A stretch of 23,777 nt of DNA from JBGPHT01 sp041484525. GTDB taxonomy: Bacteria > Acidobacteriota > Terriglobia > Bryobacterales > Bryobacteraceae. The position numbers and the translations under genes were made by a program. Positions 1-6,796 of this stretch are shown piece after piece; the first letter of the stretch is position 1; every line of letters begins with the position of its first letter. The stretch lies in the NCBI GenBank assembly GCA_041484525.1, contig JBGPHT010000115.1, positions 1 through 23,777 of the forward strand, written 5' to 3'. Under the pieces are notes generated by a model. It saw only the letters and a list, made by a program, of their open reading frames with translations. It ran no database searches and was not told the DNA's origin.

Positions 1-73
1 AACTTCGGCGCGGGGCTCGGCGGGACCAGACTCTCAGGAGGGTGATGAAGCAGCGAAAATCGAACTGACTTAC

Positions 74-440
74 TCAACCACGGCCAGCATCAGCCGAGCG
101 GGGCCAGCGCTCGGAACGTTGATTGTGTGCATAATCCAGGTTCCACGCAGTCTCCGGTGTGGTAAGACCAGCAGCATCCCCCAAGCTGCCGTCAACCGGA
201 TAAAACATGGCCAAGCCCGCCTGCGAGGGCGAGCAGGAGTCATGCTCCAGTTCCAGAACGCGAATTTTCCCCGATCCGGAACCAAGGTACACCCTGCTGT
301 TGTCTGGCGCGAAAACGATCGCGTCCTCTGCCTCCCCGTCTAGGTTAAGCAATTCCAGGACGGAACTTGTGTTTGTGTCGATAACCCGAACGGAAAGACC
401 CAAGCTACAAACCTTGAATTGTCCAGGAACCGCGTCGGCC
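74..440 (-). pseudogene. Out-of-frame C-terminal continuation of the propeller regulator
   Basis: In the -1 frame relative to the regulator, this stretch reads like the missing last blades (SVRVIDTNTSSVLELLNLDG, then AIVFAPDNSRVYLGSGSG, then KIRVLELEHD). The upstream frame is convincing up to about RFLDNSRFVA, so the switch lies near 395-445. That interval includes a run of seven C (439-445, G on the coding strand). Ends are approximate: the stop in this frame is at 74-76, but a third frame ending at 70 reads INVPSAGPARLMLAVVE and could be the true tail, which would mean a second shift. It has no start of its own worth proposing. Positions 1-70 hold nothing I can assign. Confidence 0.55.
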
Positions 441-1764
441 CCCCCGTGCCGTTCGGCACTTTCCACGATGGGAGGCCGAAGCTCGAAAGGCGCTGCCGGT
501 CTGAGGTGCGAAAAAGATGGATCTCATGGCTCGGGACTGTCCTGCAGCCAAGGTGATCGTACGCCGGATTCCAGCAGGCGTCCGAACCGTCGAGGAGGAC
601 CTTTGTGCTGTCGGGCGAGAATGCGAGAGGTCCCCCGACCATCGCCAGACCCTGAATAATCCCCACACTAGCCTCCGTCTCTACATCGAAAATCTCAACC
701 GAATCGTGCCCTCGGCGACCCGATGGCCCTGCACATTGGTAAGCGACATATAGCCGTTTCCCTTGGGGGTCCATCTCCAGGTTCTCCGGGCAAACCTGGC
801 CCGATATGCGGCTGACTTGCCGGGTTCGAGTGGAGAGGCGTTTCAAACCGGAGTTGCTCATAGCCAGGAAGAGTTTCAAACCATCCGGAGTCATGGCCAT
901 GTCGAAGACGGGTCCGCCGGTCATTATGTGGCCGGGAAGGAGGCGCTGACTGACTATGTCCATCACCATGATGCCGTCGACCGAAGAGCCTATATAGAGC
1001 TTGCCGTTGGCTGAAACGGCAAGCGGACCGGGCTCGTCGGCGAGGCTCACTGTCGTCACCTGGTCGTTAGCCAGGTTAACAATGGATAGACTGTGCCCAC
1101 GCCCGTATGTTGCGAACAGCTTGTCGCCACCGGCCGTGAGTGCGAGATATTTGACGCTGTGGCTCAATGCGATGAGTTTGGGACTCCTGCCCTCGGAAGT
1201 GGATCGCGCCAGAAGGCGCCCGAGGTACGGACGCGGCCGGGAGATTCGCGGAGAGTTGCCGGAGAGCACGAGGGCTATCGCGACAATTGCCACCATCGCG
1301 ATCCCCGTCACCCACCTTATAGAACGCCGAGACACGATAGAACGCCGAGACACGATAGAACGCCGAGACACGACGGTTGGGGAAACGCTGGGTTCCCGGG
1401 TCTCCGGCTGAATCTCCGCGGAATGAGTTTGCGTGCTGCCTGCGTGGAACGTCACGTCTGCGGCCAAATAATATCCCTGGTTCCTGGCGTTCCGGATGTA
1501 GTCGTGCCCAGTCTGGTCTTTGCCGAGCTTTTTCCGCAAGGACTTGACGTGTTGCCTGAGGTTCTCGTAATCGTTGACGTTCGTATCCCGCCAGACCTCG
1601 TTGGCGAAGACATCGGTGTCCAGTGGTTTTTGGGGCCGCCGGACCAGCACGAATAGTGTGTCGAACTCCCGCCCCGTGAGGTTGACGAATGCATCACGCC
1701 GCCAAAGTTCACGCTTCCCTGGATAGACCCGGAACTCGTCGAATTGGTAGAACTCGCCCGGCAT
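340..1764 (-). CDS. Winged-helix transcriptional regulator with TM segment and beta-propeller (frameshifted 3' end)
   Basis: Residues about 4-103 form an OmpR/PhoB-type winged-helix DNA-binding domain (FDEFRVYPGKREL, LTGREFDTLFVL, the VWRDTNVNDYENLRQHVKSL recognition region and the closing NQGYYL). Three VSRRSI repeats (about 132-149) and one hydrophobic helix (about 151-169) follow. The rest, probably extracytoplasmic, has propeller blades of the YVTN/WD40-like type (for example MAMTPDGLKLFLA, LAFSPDSTKVLLDG). This ToxR-like layout is common in Acidobacteria; the signal sensed is unknown. I chose ATG at 1764 because AGGGG lies 5 nt upstream; an in-frame ATG at 1824 has no such site. The frame closes at 340 after an unnatural tail, while propeller-like sequence continues in another frame (next entry). 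The gene is therefore either decayed or carries a one-base sequence error. It is divergent from the PEP-CTERM gene. Confidence 0.75.
   Translation of the reverse strand: MPGEFYQFDEFRVYPGKRELWRRDAFVNLTGREFDTLFVLVRRPQKPLDTDVFANEVWRDTNVNDYENLRQHVKSLRKKLGKDQTGHDYIRNARNQGYYLAADVTFHAGSTQTHSAEIQPETREPSVSPTVVSRRSIVSRRSIVSRRSIRWVTGIAMVAIVAIALVLSGNSPRISRPRPYLGRLLARSTSEGRSPKLIALSHSVKYLALTAGGDKLFATYGRGHSLSIVNLANDQVTTVSLADEPGPLAVSANGKLYIGSSVDGIMVMDIVSQRLLPGHIMTGGPVFDMAMTPDGLKLFLAMSNSGLKRLSTRTRQVSRISGQVCPENLEMDPQGKRLYVAYQCAGPSGRRGHDSVEIFDVETEASVGIIQGLAMVGGPLAFSPDSTKVLLDGSDACWNPAYDHLGCRTVPSHEIHLFRTSDRQRLSSFGLPSWKVPNGTGGPTRFLDNSRFVAWVFPFGLSTQTQVPSWNCLT
1319..1372. repeat. 18-bp direct tandem repeat x3 inside the regulator gene
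   Basis: Three perfect copies of ATAGAACGCCGAGACACG lie head to tail. On the minus strand they encode three VSRRSI hexapeptides just before the membrane helix, adding positive charge at the cytoplasmic membrane face. The 18-bp length keeps the frame, so copy number can vary without breaking the gene. Confidence 0.95.
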
Positions 1765-1934
1765 TGATACCCCTAAGTCCCTTATCTTTACACACGTCGC
1801 AAACTCTTCACGCCGGTTCTTCACGTTATTTCACGGAACAATACATGAATCAAGCTTGCCGTTCCAAATGACCTCATCAATACTCTCAACACACCGTTGG
1901 GGCGAGTCGTGCACAGCGGCGAGGAGAGGAGAAA

Positions 1935-2633
1935 ATGCCGAGATTACATGTGATTCTGTTGATCGGTTTGGCTGTCCCGGTAGCCTATGCTGGGGCTATC
2001 TACGATGCGAACCTGGGGACATTGCCACCATCCCAAGGGTTCACCTATGTTTGCGACGGGTGCACTTCTACATTCTCGGTTTCCGGCGGTCTCTTGCACG
2101 ATGACACGACTCATGGAGCAGAGTACTGGGCGGCCCATGAAGTATTCGACTTTTCGCAATACACTATTCTTCAAGCAAGTCTCCGGGTGAATAGCTCGAA
2201 TTCCGTTCATCTTGGTGACGGAACGCCCCGCGAAGGGTACTACTTGGATCTGGTCGACAATAATGCCAACTCATACGTAATGGGGTTAGCCGACGGAGGA
2301 TTCGAGATAAACGGAGGATCGAGTCCGGGTGCAAGCCTGACACCCCCTTCTATCGCGGGATCGTTCCACACATATCTTCTCGATATCAACAACAACAGAG
2401 CGAACTTCTTCATAGATGGTGTGCTCGTCGCTGGCAACATCGCGCCTCATCTTCTCGGCCAGGTATCCAACAGAGAGCAATTCGGTGCTGAGGCCGGAGC
2501 GTCGATAAGTAATACCGACCTCCGGTCTTTTAGTGTGACGACAGTGCCGGAACCATCCCCTCTGACGCTGTCGGCCGGAGCCTTGGTGGGTCTGATACTC
2601 GTGCGGCGGCGATGGACCGCGCGACGGGCATGA
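1935..2633 (+). CDS. PEP-CTERM sorting domain protein
   Basis: A 232-residue exported protein. An N-terminal signal peptide (MPRLHVILLIGLAVPVAYAG) precedes a beta-rich middle region resembling concanavalin/lectin-like folds (YYLDLVDNNANSYVMGLADGG, FHTYLLDINNNRANFFIDG). The C-terminus is a textbook PEP-CTERM anchor: VPEP at 204-207, a hydrophobic stretch (LTLSAGALVGLILV), then an Arg-rich tail. Such proteins are processed by an exosortase and displayed on or released from the surface with exopolysaccharide; no exosortase gene is in this window. The two-Cys YVCDGC motif near residue 41 may form a disulfide. GAGGAGAGGAG just before ATG 1935 is a strong ribosome site. The ligand is unknown. The gene is divergent from the regulator, which may control it (inference from position). 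Confidence 0.85.
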   Translation: MPRLHVILLIGLAVPVAYAGAIYDANLGTLPPSQGFTYVCDGCTSTFSVSGGLLHDDTTHGAEYWAAHEVFDFSQYTILQASLRVNSSNSVHLGDGTPREGYYLDLVDNNANSYVMGLADGGFEINGGSSPGASLTPPSIAGSFHTYLLDINNNRANFFIDGVLVAGNIAPHLLGQVSNREQFGAEAGASISNTDLRSFSVTTVPEPSPLTLSAGALVGLILVRRRWTARRA

Positions 2634-2638
2634 CCTAA

Positions 2639-2815
2639 CGCGCAGGAGTCGGCGCCGTCGTGTTCGCCGCCGACTCCGCGTCGGGTCCCGGCCGCCATCG
2701 CATCACGTTTAGGCGCACGACGCTCACCGTGGAAAAAGCGGACCCGCTCGGGCTTGTGCTGCTCGGCATCCGCCGGTACACCGTCGTGCCCGTGGACCGA
2801 ACCCGCGCAACCTGA
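2639..2815 (+). pseudogene. Possible 3' remnant of an unknown gene
   Basis: A short open stretch closed by TGA at 2813-2815 reads RRTTLTVEKADPLGLVLLGI followed by RRYTVVPVDRTRAT. Composition and third-position GC look like real protein. The only start candidate is GTG 2660, which lacks a ribosome site. I do not recognise a family. It could be the tail of a deleted gene or chance in GC-rich DNA. Confidence 0.22.
2645..2677 (+). terminator. GC-rich hairpin downstream of the PEP-CTERM gene
   Basis: GGAGTCGGCG (2645-2654) and CGCCGACTCC (2668-2677) are perfect 10-bp arms around a 13-nt loop, 12 nt after the stop codon. No U-tract follows, so termination is plausible but unproven. It overlaps the 5' part of a possible coding remnant. 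Confidence 0.35.
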
Positions 2816-2845
2816 ACTTCACCGCAACAATCCGTCCTCCCACCG

Positions 2846-2854
2846 TGTTATAGT
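2846..2854 (+). promoter_or_regulatory. Extended -10 promoter for the DUF192/tad block
   Basis: TG (2846-2847), one base, then TATAGT (2849-2854) forms an extended -10. I see no good -35. The start point would fall near 2861, almost at the TTG start of the DUF192 gene. The 12-mer GTGTTATAGTCT recurs exactly at the transglycosylase promoter (21396-21407), which supports a real element. Confidence 0.5.
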
Positions 2855-2862
2855 CTTCAAAA

Positions 2863-3222
2863 TTGAAACTATTGGTGCGGAATCAGACCAAGGACACCGT
2901 TCTGGCGAGTTTTGCGGACATGGCCGACACCAGTGCCAAGCGGCGCACCGGCCTGCTGAAGCACGAACGCTTCGAACCGGGGGATGGGCTCTGGATTGTG
3001 CCCTGCGAGTCGGTCCACACGTTCTTTATGAAGTTCCCGATCGACCTGGTGTACCTCGACAAGAGCAAGAAAGTTCGAAAAGTGCGCAATGCCGTCCCGC
3101 CCTGGCGGCTCTCGGCCTGCCTCGCCGCCCACTCCGTGCTGGAACTCCCGGCCGGAATGGCGGAGCAGTCGCGCACCCAGGTCGGAGACGAGTTGCTGCT
3201 CGAAAAGCTGGAGTCCGTTTGA
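2863..3222 (+). CDS. DUF192 family protein
   Basis: A 119-residue protein matching the DUF192 pattern: VLASFADMADTSAKRRTGLL (family AD-x-R-x-x-GL), then GDGLWIVPCESVHTFFMKFP (counterpart of the family's FWMKNT), then IDLVYLDK and the late VLELPAG motif. The function of the family is not established; members are often small and sometimes exported, but no signal peptide is visible here. The frame opens with TTG at 2863; GTG at 2875 is an alternative. Neither has a Shine-Dalgarno sequence, and the promoter sits only about 8 nt upstream, so the message may be nearly leaderless. Its stop (3220-3222) overlaps the TTG start of the TPR lipoprotein, so the two are probably translationally coupled. Confidence 0.8.
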   Translation: MKLLVRNQTKDTVLASFADMADTSAKRRTGLLKHERFEPGDGLWIVPCESVHTFFMKFPIDLVYLDKSKKVRKVRNAVPPWRLSACLAAHSVLELPAGMAEQSRTQVGDELLLEKLESV

Positions 3223-4229
3223 AACTTTTCGCTGCCATCGCGCTGGCTTTGCTCGCCGTATCCTGCGTCCGTCAGACCCGCGCCGTCCGGGCCCCCGCCG
3301 CGCGTCCGACCGCGACCGCCGTCGCCCGTCCCACGGTTTGGGACCACCAGATCCAGAACGCCATCGATGCCGGCGATGGCGATTATCAGCTCCGCGCGCT
3401 GCGCGAAAAAGTGGCCGCCGATCCCGCCGCCATACCCGCCCGCCTCGCCCTGGCCCAGGCGTACTCCGGCCGCGGCTATCACGATGTCGCACTCGAAATA
3501 TGCCGTCTCGCCGCGGAGCGTTTCCCCGAGTCGGGCGAAGTGCGCCTCGCGCTCACCCGCACTCTGCGCGACACCGGCCGCCGCGCCGAAGCCATTCAAG
3601 GCATGGAAGCTTTTCTCAAAGCCCGTCCGCCGACCGGCCCCGAGTACCTTTCCTGGCTCGGCATCCTACGCGATGAATCCGGCCTGTGGCCCCTCGGTGA
3701 GCCCGCGCACCGTCAGGCTCTCGAACTGGCCCCGGCGTCCGATTCCCTCCACAACAATCTCGGCTACAACCTGTTGATGCAGGCGAAACCCGCCGAGGCG
3801 GCGGCTGAATTCCGCGAGGCCCTCAAGCTCAATCCGCACTCTGAAACCGCGCGCCACAATCTCGCCCTGGCACTGGCGGGGCAGGGATCCGCAGCCGAGG
3901 CCGTGGCCGCCTGGCAGGCCGTCACCGACCCCGCCACCGCCCACAGCAATCTGGCGGCGGTCCTGATCGAAAAAGGGAACTTCCCGGAGGCCCGCCAGGA
4001 ATTACAAGTTGCGCTCGGCTATAATAAGTCACACATCGCGGCCCTGAAGAACCTGGAGTTGGTGTCCCGTTTGGACGGGCGCCCCGCTGCCTTCAAGTTG
4101 AAACCGGCCGAATCGCGCTGGACGCGGATGAAGGCCGGGTTCCGCGGGTTGTTCGTGGGGCCGTTGAAAGATTCGCAGCCGGACGCGGCAAAAACCGCTT
4201 CCGCCCGGGCGGCCGGGGAGGAAAAATGA
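3219..4229 (+). CDS. TPR-repeat lipoprotein, TadD-like
   Basis: 336 residues. A short signal peptide ends in LLAVSC, predicting lipidation at Cys16, followed by an Ala/Pro/Arg-rich linker. Several tetratricopeptide repeats follow at about 73-280, clearest in LHNNLGYNLLMQAKPAEAAA and ARHNLALALAGQGSAAEAVA. TadD proteins of Tad loci are TPR lipoproteins thought to help assemble or localise the outer-membrane secretin, and the position directly before the Flp pilin gene suggests that role. I chose the TTG at 3219 because it gives exactly the signal peptide and overlaps the DUF192 stop; the frame is open further upstream but reads unnaturally there. The stop overlaps the pilin ATG (ATGA), indicating coupling. 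Confidence 0.78.
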   Translation: MKLFAAIALALLAVSCVRQTRAVRAPAARPTATAVARPTVWDHQIQNAIDAGDGDYQLRALREKVAADPAAIPARLALAQAYSGRGYHDVALEICRLAAERFPESGEVRLALTRTLRDTGRRAEAIQGMEAFLKARPPTGPEYLSWLGILRDESGLWPLGEPAHRQALELAPASDSLHNNLGYNLLMQAKPAEAAAEFREALKLNPHSETARHNLALALAGQGSAAEAVAAWQAVTDPATAHSNLAAVLIEKGNFPEARQELQVALGYNKSHIAALKNLELVSRLDGRPAAFKLKPAESRWTRMKAGFRGLFVGPLKDSQPDAAKTASARAAGEEK

Positions 4230-4411
4230 AAGCATTAGTTGTACAGTTTATCCGTGACGAGCAGGGCCAGGACCTGGTGGAGTACGCGCTGATTGTGGCG
4301 GCCGTGGGGCTCGCCCTCATCACCACCGTGAACCAGCTCTCGCAGGGCATCGTCAGCCTGTACCAGAGCATCACGGGCGATCTGTCCAGCATCGGCACCC
4401 CCGCGACGTAA
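4226..4411 (+). CDS. flp: Flp-type type IVb pilin
   Basis: 61-residue Flp pilin. A short charged leader ends in EQG, followed by QDLVEYALIVAAVGLALI. The predicted prepilin peptidase cut is after Gly14, placing Glu at +5 and Tyr at +6 as in Flp pilins. The hydrophobic helix is followed by a short Ser/Thr-rich tail. It is the major subunit of the Flp/Tad fibre used in adhesion and biofilm formation. The start has a strong GGGGAGG site and overlaps the upstream stop by 4 bp. It is the only pilin-type gene of this length seen in the window. Processing needs a CpaA/TadV peptidase, not found here. Confidence 0.93.
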   Translation: MKALVVQFIRDEQGQDLVEYALIVAAVGLALITTVNQLSQGIVSLYQSITGDLSSIGTPAT

Positions 4412-4424
4412 CCGGGACCTCGAT

Positions 4425-5855
4425 GTGCGGCCCGCGATCTGGTTAGCGCCTGACGTGGCCCTGGTGGCTGCCTGTGTGACCGCGTTCTACTGCCTGTTTC
4501 TGTTCCAGGGATACCAGAACCTCTTCCGCGATTCCGACGCCGGGTGGCATATCCGCTCGGGCGAGCGCATCCTCGCCACGCGCACTCTTCCCCGCACCGA
4601 CCCGTTTTCTTTCACTCGCGCCGGCCAGCCATGGTTCGCCTGGGAGTGGCTCTCCGATGTCGCCGTCGGCACAATCCATCGCTCCCTTGGATTGCGCGGC
4701 GTGGCGCTCTTCTACACCGTCGCCATCTCGGCCGGCGTCTGGCTGTGGTTCCGTCTGCACTGGACCATGCACGGCGATTTCCTGATCGCCTGCGCCATGA
4801 CTCCGCTGCTGCTCTCGACCTGCAACATCCACTGGCTGGCGCGCCCGCATGTGCTGGGCTGGCTGTTTCTGCTGTGGACGATGTGGTATGCGGAACGGGG
4901 TCGGGTGAATTTGCTGGTGGTGTTCGTAGTCACCGCCGTGTGGGCCAACGTGCATCCGAGTTTCATTTTCGCCCCGGTGGTTTTCGCCAATTTCGGGGAC
5001 AGGCTACACAACCTCGAAATTGAACCCCAAATTTCGAGGTTGTGTAGCCTGTCCCCGAAATTACTTTACGCCTCCCTCGCCGCCATCCTCGCCGGACTCG
5101 TGAATCCCTACGGCTATCATCTCTACGCCCACATCTACCGCTACCTCACCGACTCCGCCCTCCTCTCCCGAATCGGCGAATTTCAATCCTTCGATTTCCA
5201 CGCCCCCGGCTCCACCCAGATCATCGCCACCCTGATCCTCGGCATGATCGGCGGCACGCTCGCCCTGACGCTCCGCCGCTACCACCACTTCGCGCTCTCC
5301 ATCCTGATCACCGCGCTCGCACTCCGCTCCGCCCGCGCGCTCCCGCTCAGCGCTTTGCTGCTCCTGCCCATCGCGAACTCCGCCATCGCAGCGTCGTTCC
5401 GCAGCCCGTATACCGCCCGCCTGCGGGCCATCGACGCGAACTTCCGCGGCTACGCCCTGATCCCCGTCGTTCTCGTGGCCCTCTTCGCCCTGCTGCGAAC
5501 AGTCCCCGCCGGCTTCCCGCCAGAAGACTTTCCGGTCGCCGCCTACGATCGCATTCCAGCCGGCGCGCGCCTCTTCGCCCCCGATAAATTCGGCGGCTAC
5601 CTGATCTATCGTTCTAACGGTACGCTGCCCGTCTTCTTCGACGGCCGCTCCGATCTCTACGGCGCCCAGTTCCTCAAGGACTACGGCCGCCTCGTCCAGG
5701 TGCGCCCCGGATGGCGCGAATGGTGGGAGTCTTTCCACTTCACACACGCCCTGCTACCCACGGATGCCCCGCTGCTCGCGGCCCTCGAACAGATCGGCTG
5801 GCAGCCTGTATATCAAGACAAAACCGCCACGTTGCTGGCAGCAGGCGGAACTTAG
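4425..5855 (+). CDS. Multi-spanning GT-C-like membrane protein in the tad locus
   Basis: 476 residues with about ten hydrophobic helices. A first external loop carries DSDAGWHIRSGERIL and later TDPFSFTRAGQPWFAWEWLS, a layout typical of GT-C fold, lipid-linked-sugar glycosyltransferases. The C-terminus (about 390-476) is a soluble domain with FGGYLIYRS and FFDGRSDLYG. No specific family name can be given and activity is unproven. The start is GTG 4425, 13 nt after the pilin stop. Positions 4989-5062 are a perfect palindromic element inserted in frame; it encodes roughly NFGDRLHNLEIEPQISRLCS plus LSPKL in a loop between helices. Its place between pilin and cpaB suggests a role in pilus or surface modification (inference). 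Confidence 0.7.
   Translation: MRPAIWLAPDVALVAACVTAFYCLFLFQGYQNLFRDSDAGWHIRSGERILATRTLPRTDPFSFTRAGQPWFAWEWLSDVAVGTIHRSLGLRGVALFYTVAISAGVWLWFRLHWTMHGDFLIACAMTPLLLSTCNIHWLARPHVLGWLFLLWTMWYAERGRVNLLVVFVVTAVWANVHPSFIFAPVVFANFGDRLHNLEIEPQISRLCSLSPKLLYASLAAILAGLVNPYGYHLYAHIYRYLTDSALLSRIGEFQSFDFHAPGSTQIIATLILGMIGGTLALTLRRYHHFALSILITALALRSARALPLSALLLLPIANSAIAASFRSPYTARLRAIDANFRGYALIPVVLVALFALLRTVPAGFPPEDFPVAAYDRIPAGARLFAPDKFGGYLIYRSNGTLPVFFDGRSDLYGAQFLKDYGRLVQVRPGWREWWESFHFTHALLPTDAPLLAALEQIGWQPVYQDKTATLLAAGGT
4989..5062. repeat. REP-like palindromic element inside the GT-C gene
   Basis: Arms 4989-5020 and 5031-5062 are perfect 32-bp inverted repeats around the 10-nt loop TGAACCCCAA. The outer core is TTTCGGGGACAGGCTAC. 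The right arm recurs over 30 identical bases at 8271-8300, and the core recurs at 8163-8235, so this is a dispersed element rather than a gene-specific hairpin. Cores of this type accompany REP-associated tyrosine (Y1) transposases in other bacteria; none is encoded here. Confidence 0.92.
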
Positions 5856-5911
5856 CAATGTACGTCGTGTTACAACAGAACATCGGCAGAATCTCCAGGG
5901 GAGAGGACTGA

Positions 5912-6796
5912 ATGGACCGTCAGAAAACGCTGCTACTCTTCGCCGGCGCCTGGATCTCCGCCGCGCTCCTGTCCTGGTTCGTCTACGCCAAGAGCCTCGC
6001 GCCGCAACAGGAAAAGCAAGTGAAGGTCGTGGTCGCCGCGCGCGACATGCCGCTCGGCACGCTCCTCCGCCAGGGCGACATCAAGCTGGTCAACTTCCCC
6101 GAGCGCGCCATTCCTCGCGGCGTCATCTTCGAAACCCGCGGCGCCGTCAACCGCGTGCTGCTCTACCCGCTGAGCGCGAACGAGCCCGTGGTGCAATCCA
6201 GGCTCTCCGAATCCACCTCGGCCGAAGGCGTCTCCTCCACTATCGAGCCCGGCTTCCGCGCCGTCTCCGTGCAGATCACCGATGTCAGCGGCGTGGCCGG
6301 CCTGGTGCAGCCGAACTCGCGCGTCGACGTCCTGTTCACGCATCCCGGCAGCCTCGCCGAAGCCACCACCACCATCATCCTGCAGAACGTCAAGGTGCTC
6401 TCCACCGGGAAAATCGTGCAGCCCGGCCAGACCGTCGATCCGCGCGCACCCAAGGTGCCGGTGGTGACGCTGCTGCTCACTCCGGCGGATGGGCAGAAGC
6501 TGGAACTAGCCAAGAATCAGGGCCGCATCAGCCTCTCGGTACGCAATCCGCTGGATAGCTCGACAGATCTCAACGCCGGTCCCGTCAACGCCGAGGTGCT
6601 CGACCCCAACATCAACGCGCGTCTGGCGATGGCTAAGAAGGGCCGCGTGGGCGGCAAGGCGCAGCTCGAAGATCCCAACCTTTGGCAGGAACTTACGCAA
6701 TCGAAAAAGGAACCAGTTAAGAAGGAGCCGGAGAAGCCGCGCGTCGTAGTGGACGTCTATCGCGGCGACAAACACGTGCAGGAACTGTTTCGATGA
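5912..6796 (+). CDS. cpaB: Flp pilus assembly protein CpaB/RcpC
   Basis: 294 residues. An N-terminal membrane anchor (about 8-26) is followed by an SAF-type domain (VVVAARDMPLGTLLRQGDI, then LVNFPERAIPRG) and the RcpC/CpaB core (VSVQITDVSGVAGLVQPNSR then VDVLF; VTLLLTPADGQKLELAKNQG). CpaB is a periplasmic/outer-membrane associated partner of the CpaC secretin. The C-terminal tail is Lys/Glu/Pro-rich (about 270-285), longer than a minimal CpaB. ATG 5912 has GGGGAGAGGA upstream. A 56-bp gap separates it from the GT-C gene, and it overlaps cpaC by ATGA (6793-6796). Confidence 0.92.
   Translation: MDRQKTLLLFAGAWISAALLSWFVYAKSLAPQQEKQVKVVVAARDMPLGTLLRQGDIKLVNFPERAIPRGVIFETRGAVNRVLLYPLSANEPVVQSRLSESTSAEGVSSTIEPGFRAVSVQITDVSGVAGLVQPNSRVDVLFTHPGSLAEATTTIILQNVKVLSTGKIVQPGQTVDPRAPKVPVVTLLLTPADGQKLELAKNQGRISLSVRNPLDSSTDLNAGPVNAEVLDPNINARLAMAKKGRVGGKAQLEDPNLWQELTQSKKEPVKKEPEKPRVVVDVYRGDKHVQELFR

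Noticed and set aside
45..68. Tiny frame MKQRKSN behind AGGAGG at 36-41 near the left edge
   Set aside because: Only seven codons, and the ATG is 3 nt from the AGGAGG, too close. No support for a real peptide.
2754..3218. Upstream extension of the TPR lipoprotein frame
   Set aside because: It lies over the DUF192 gene in another frame and would hide the clear lipoprotein signal peptide starting at TTG 3219.
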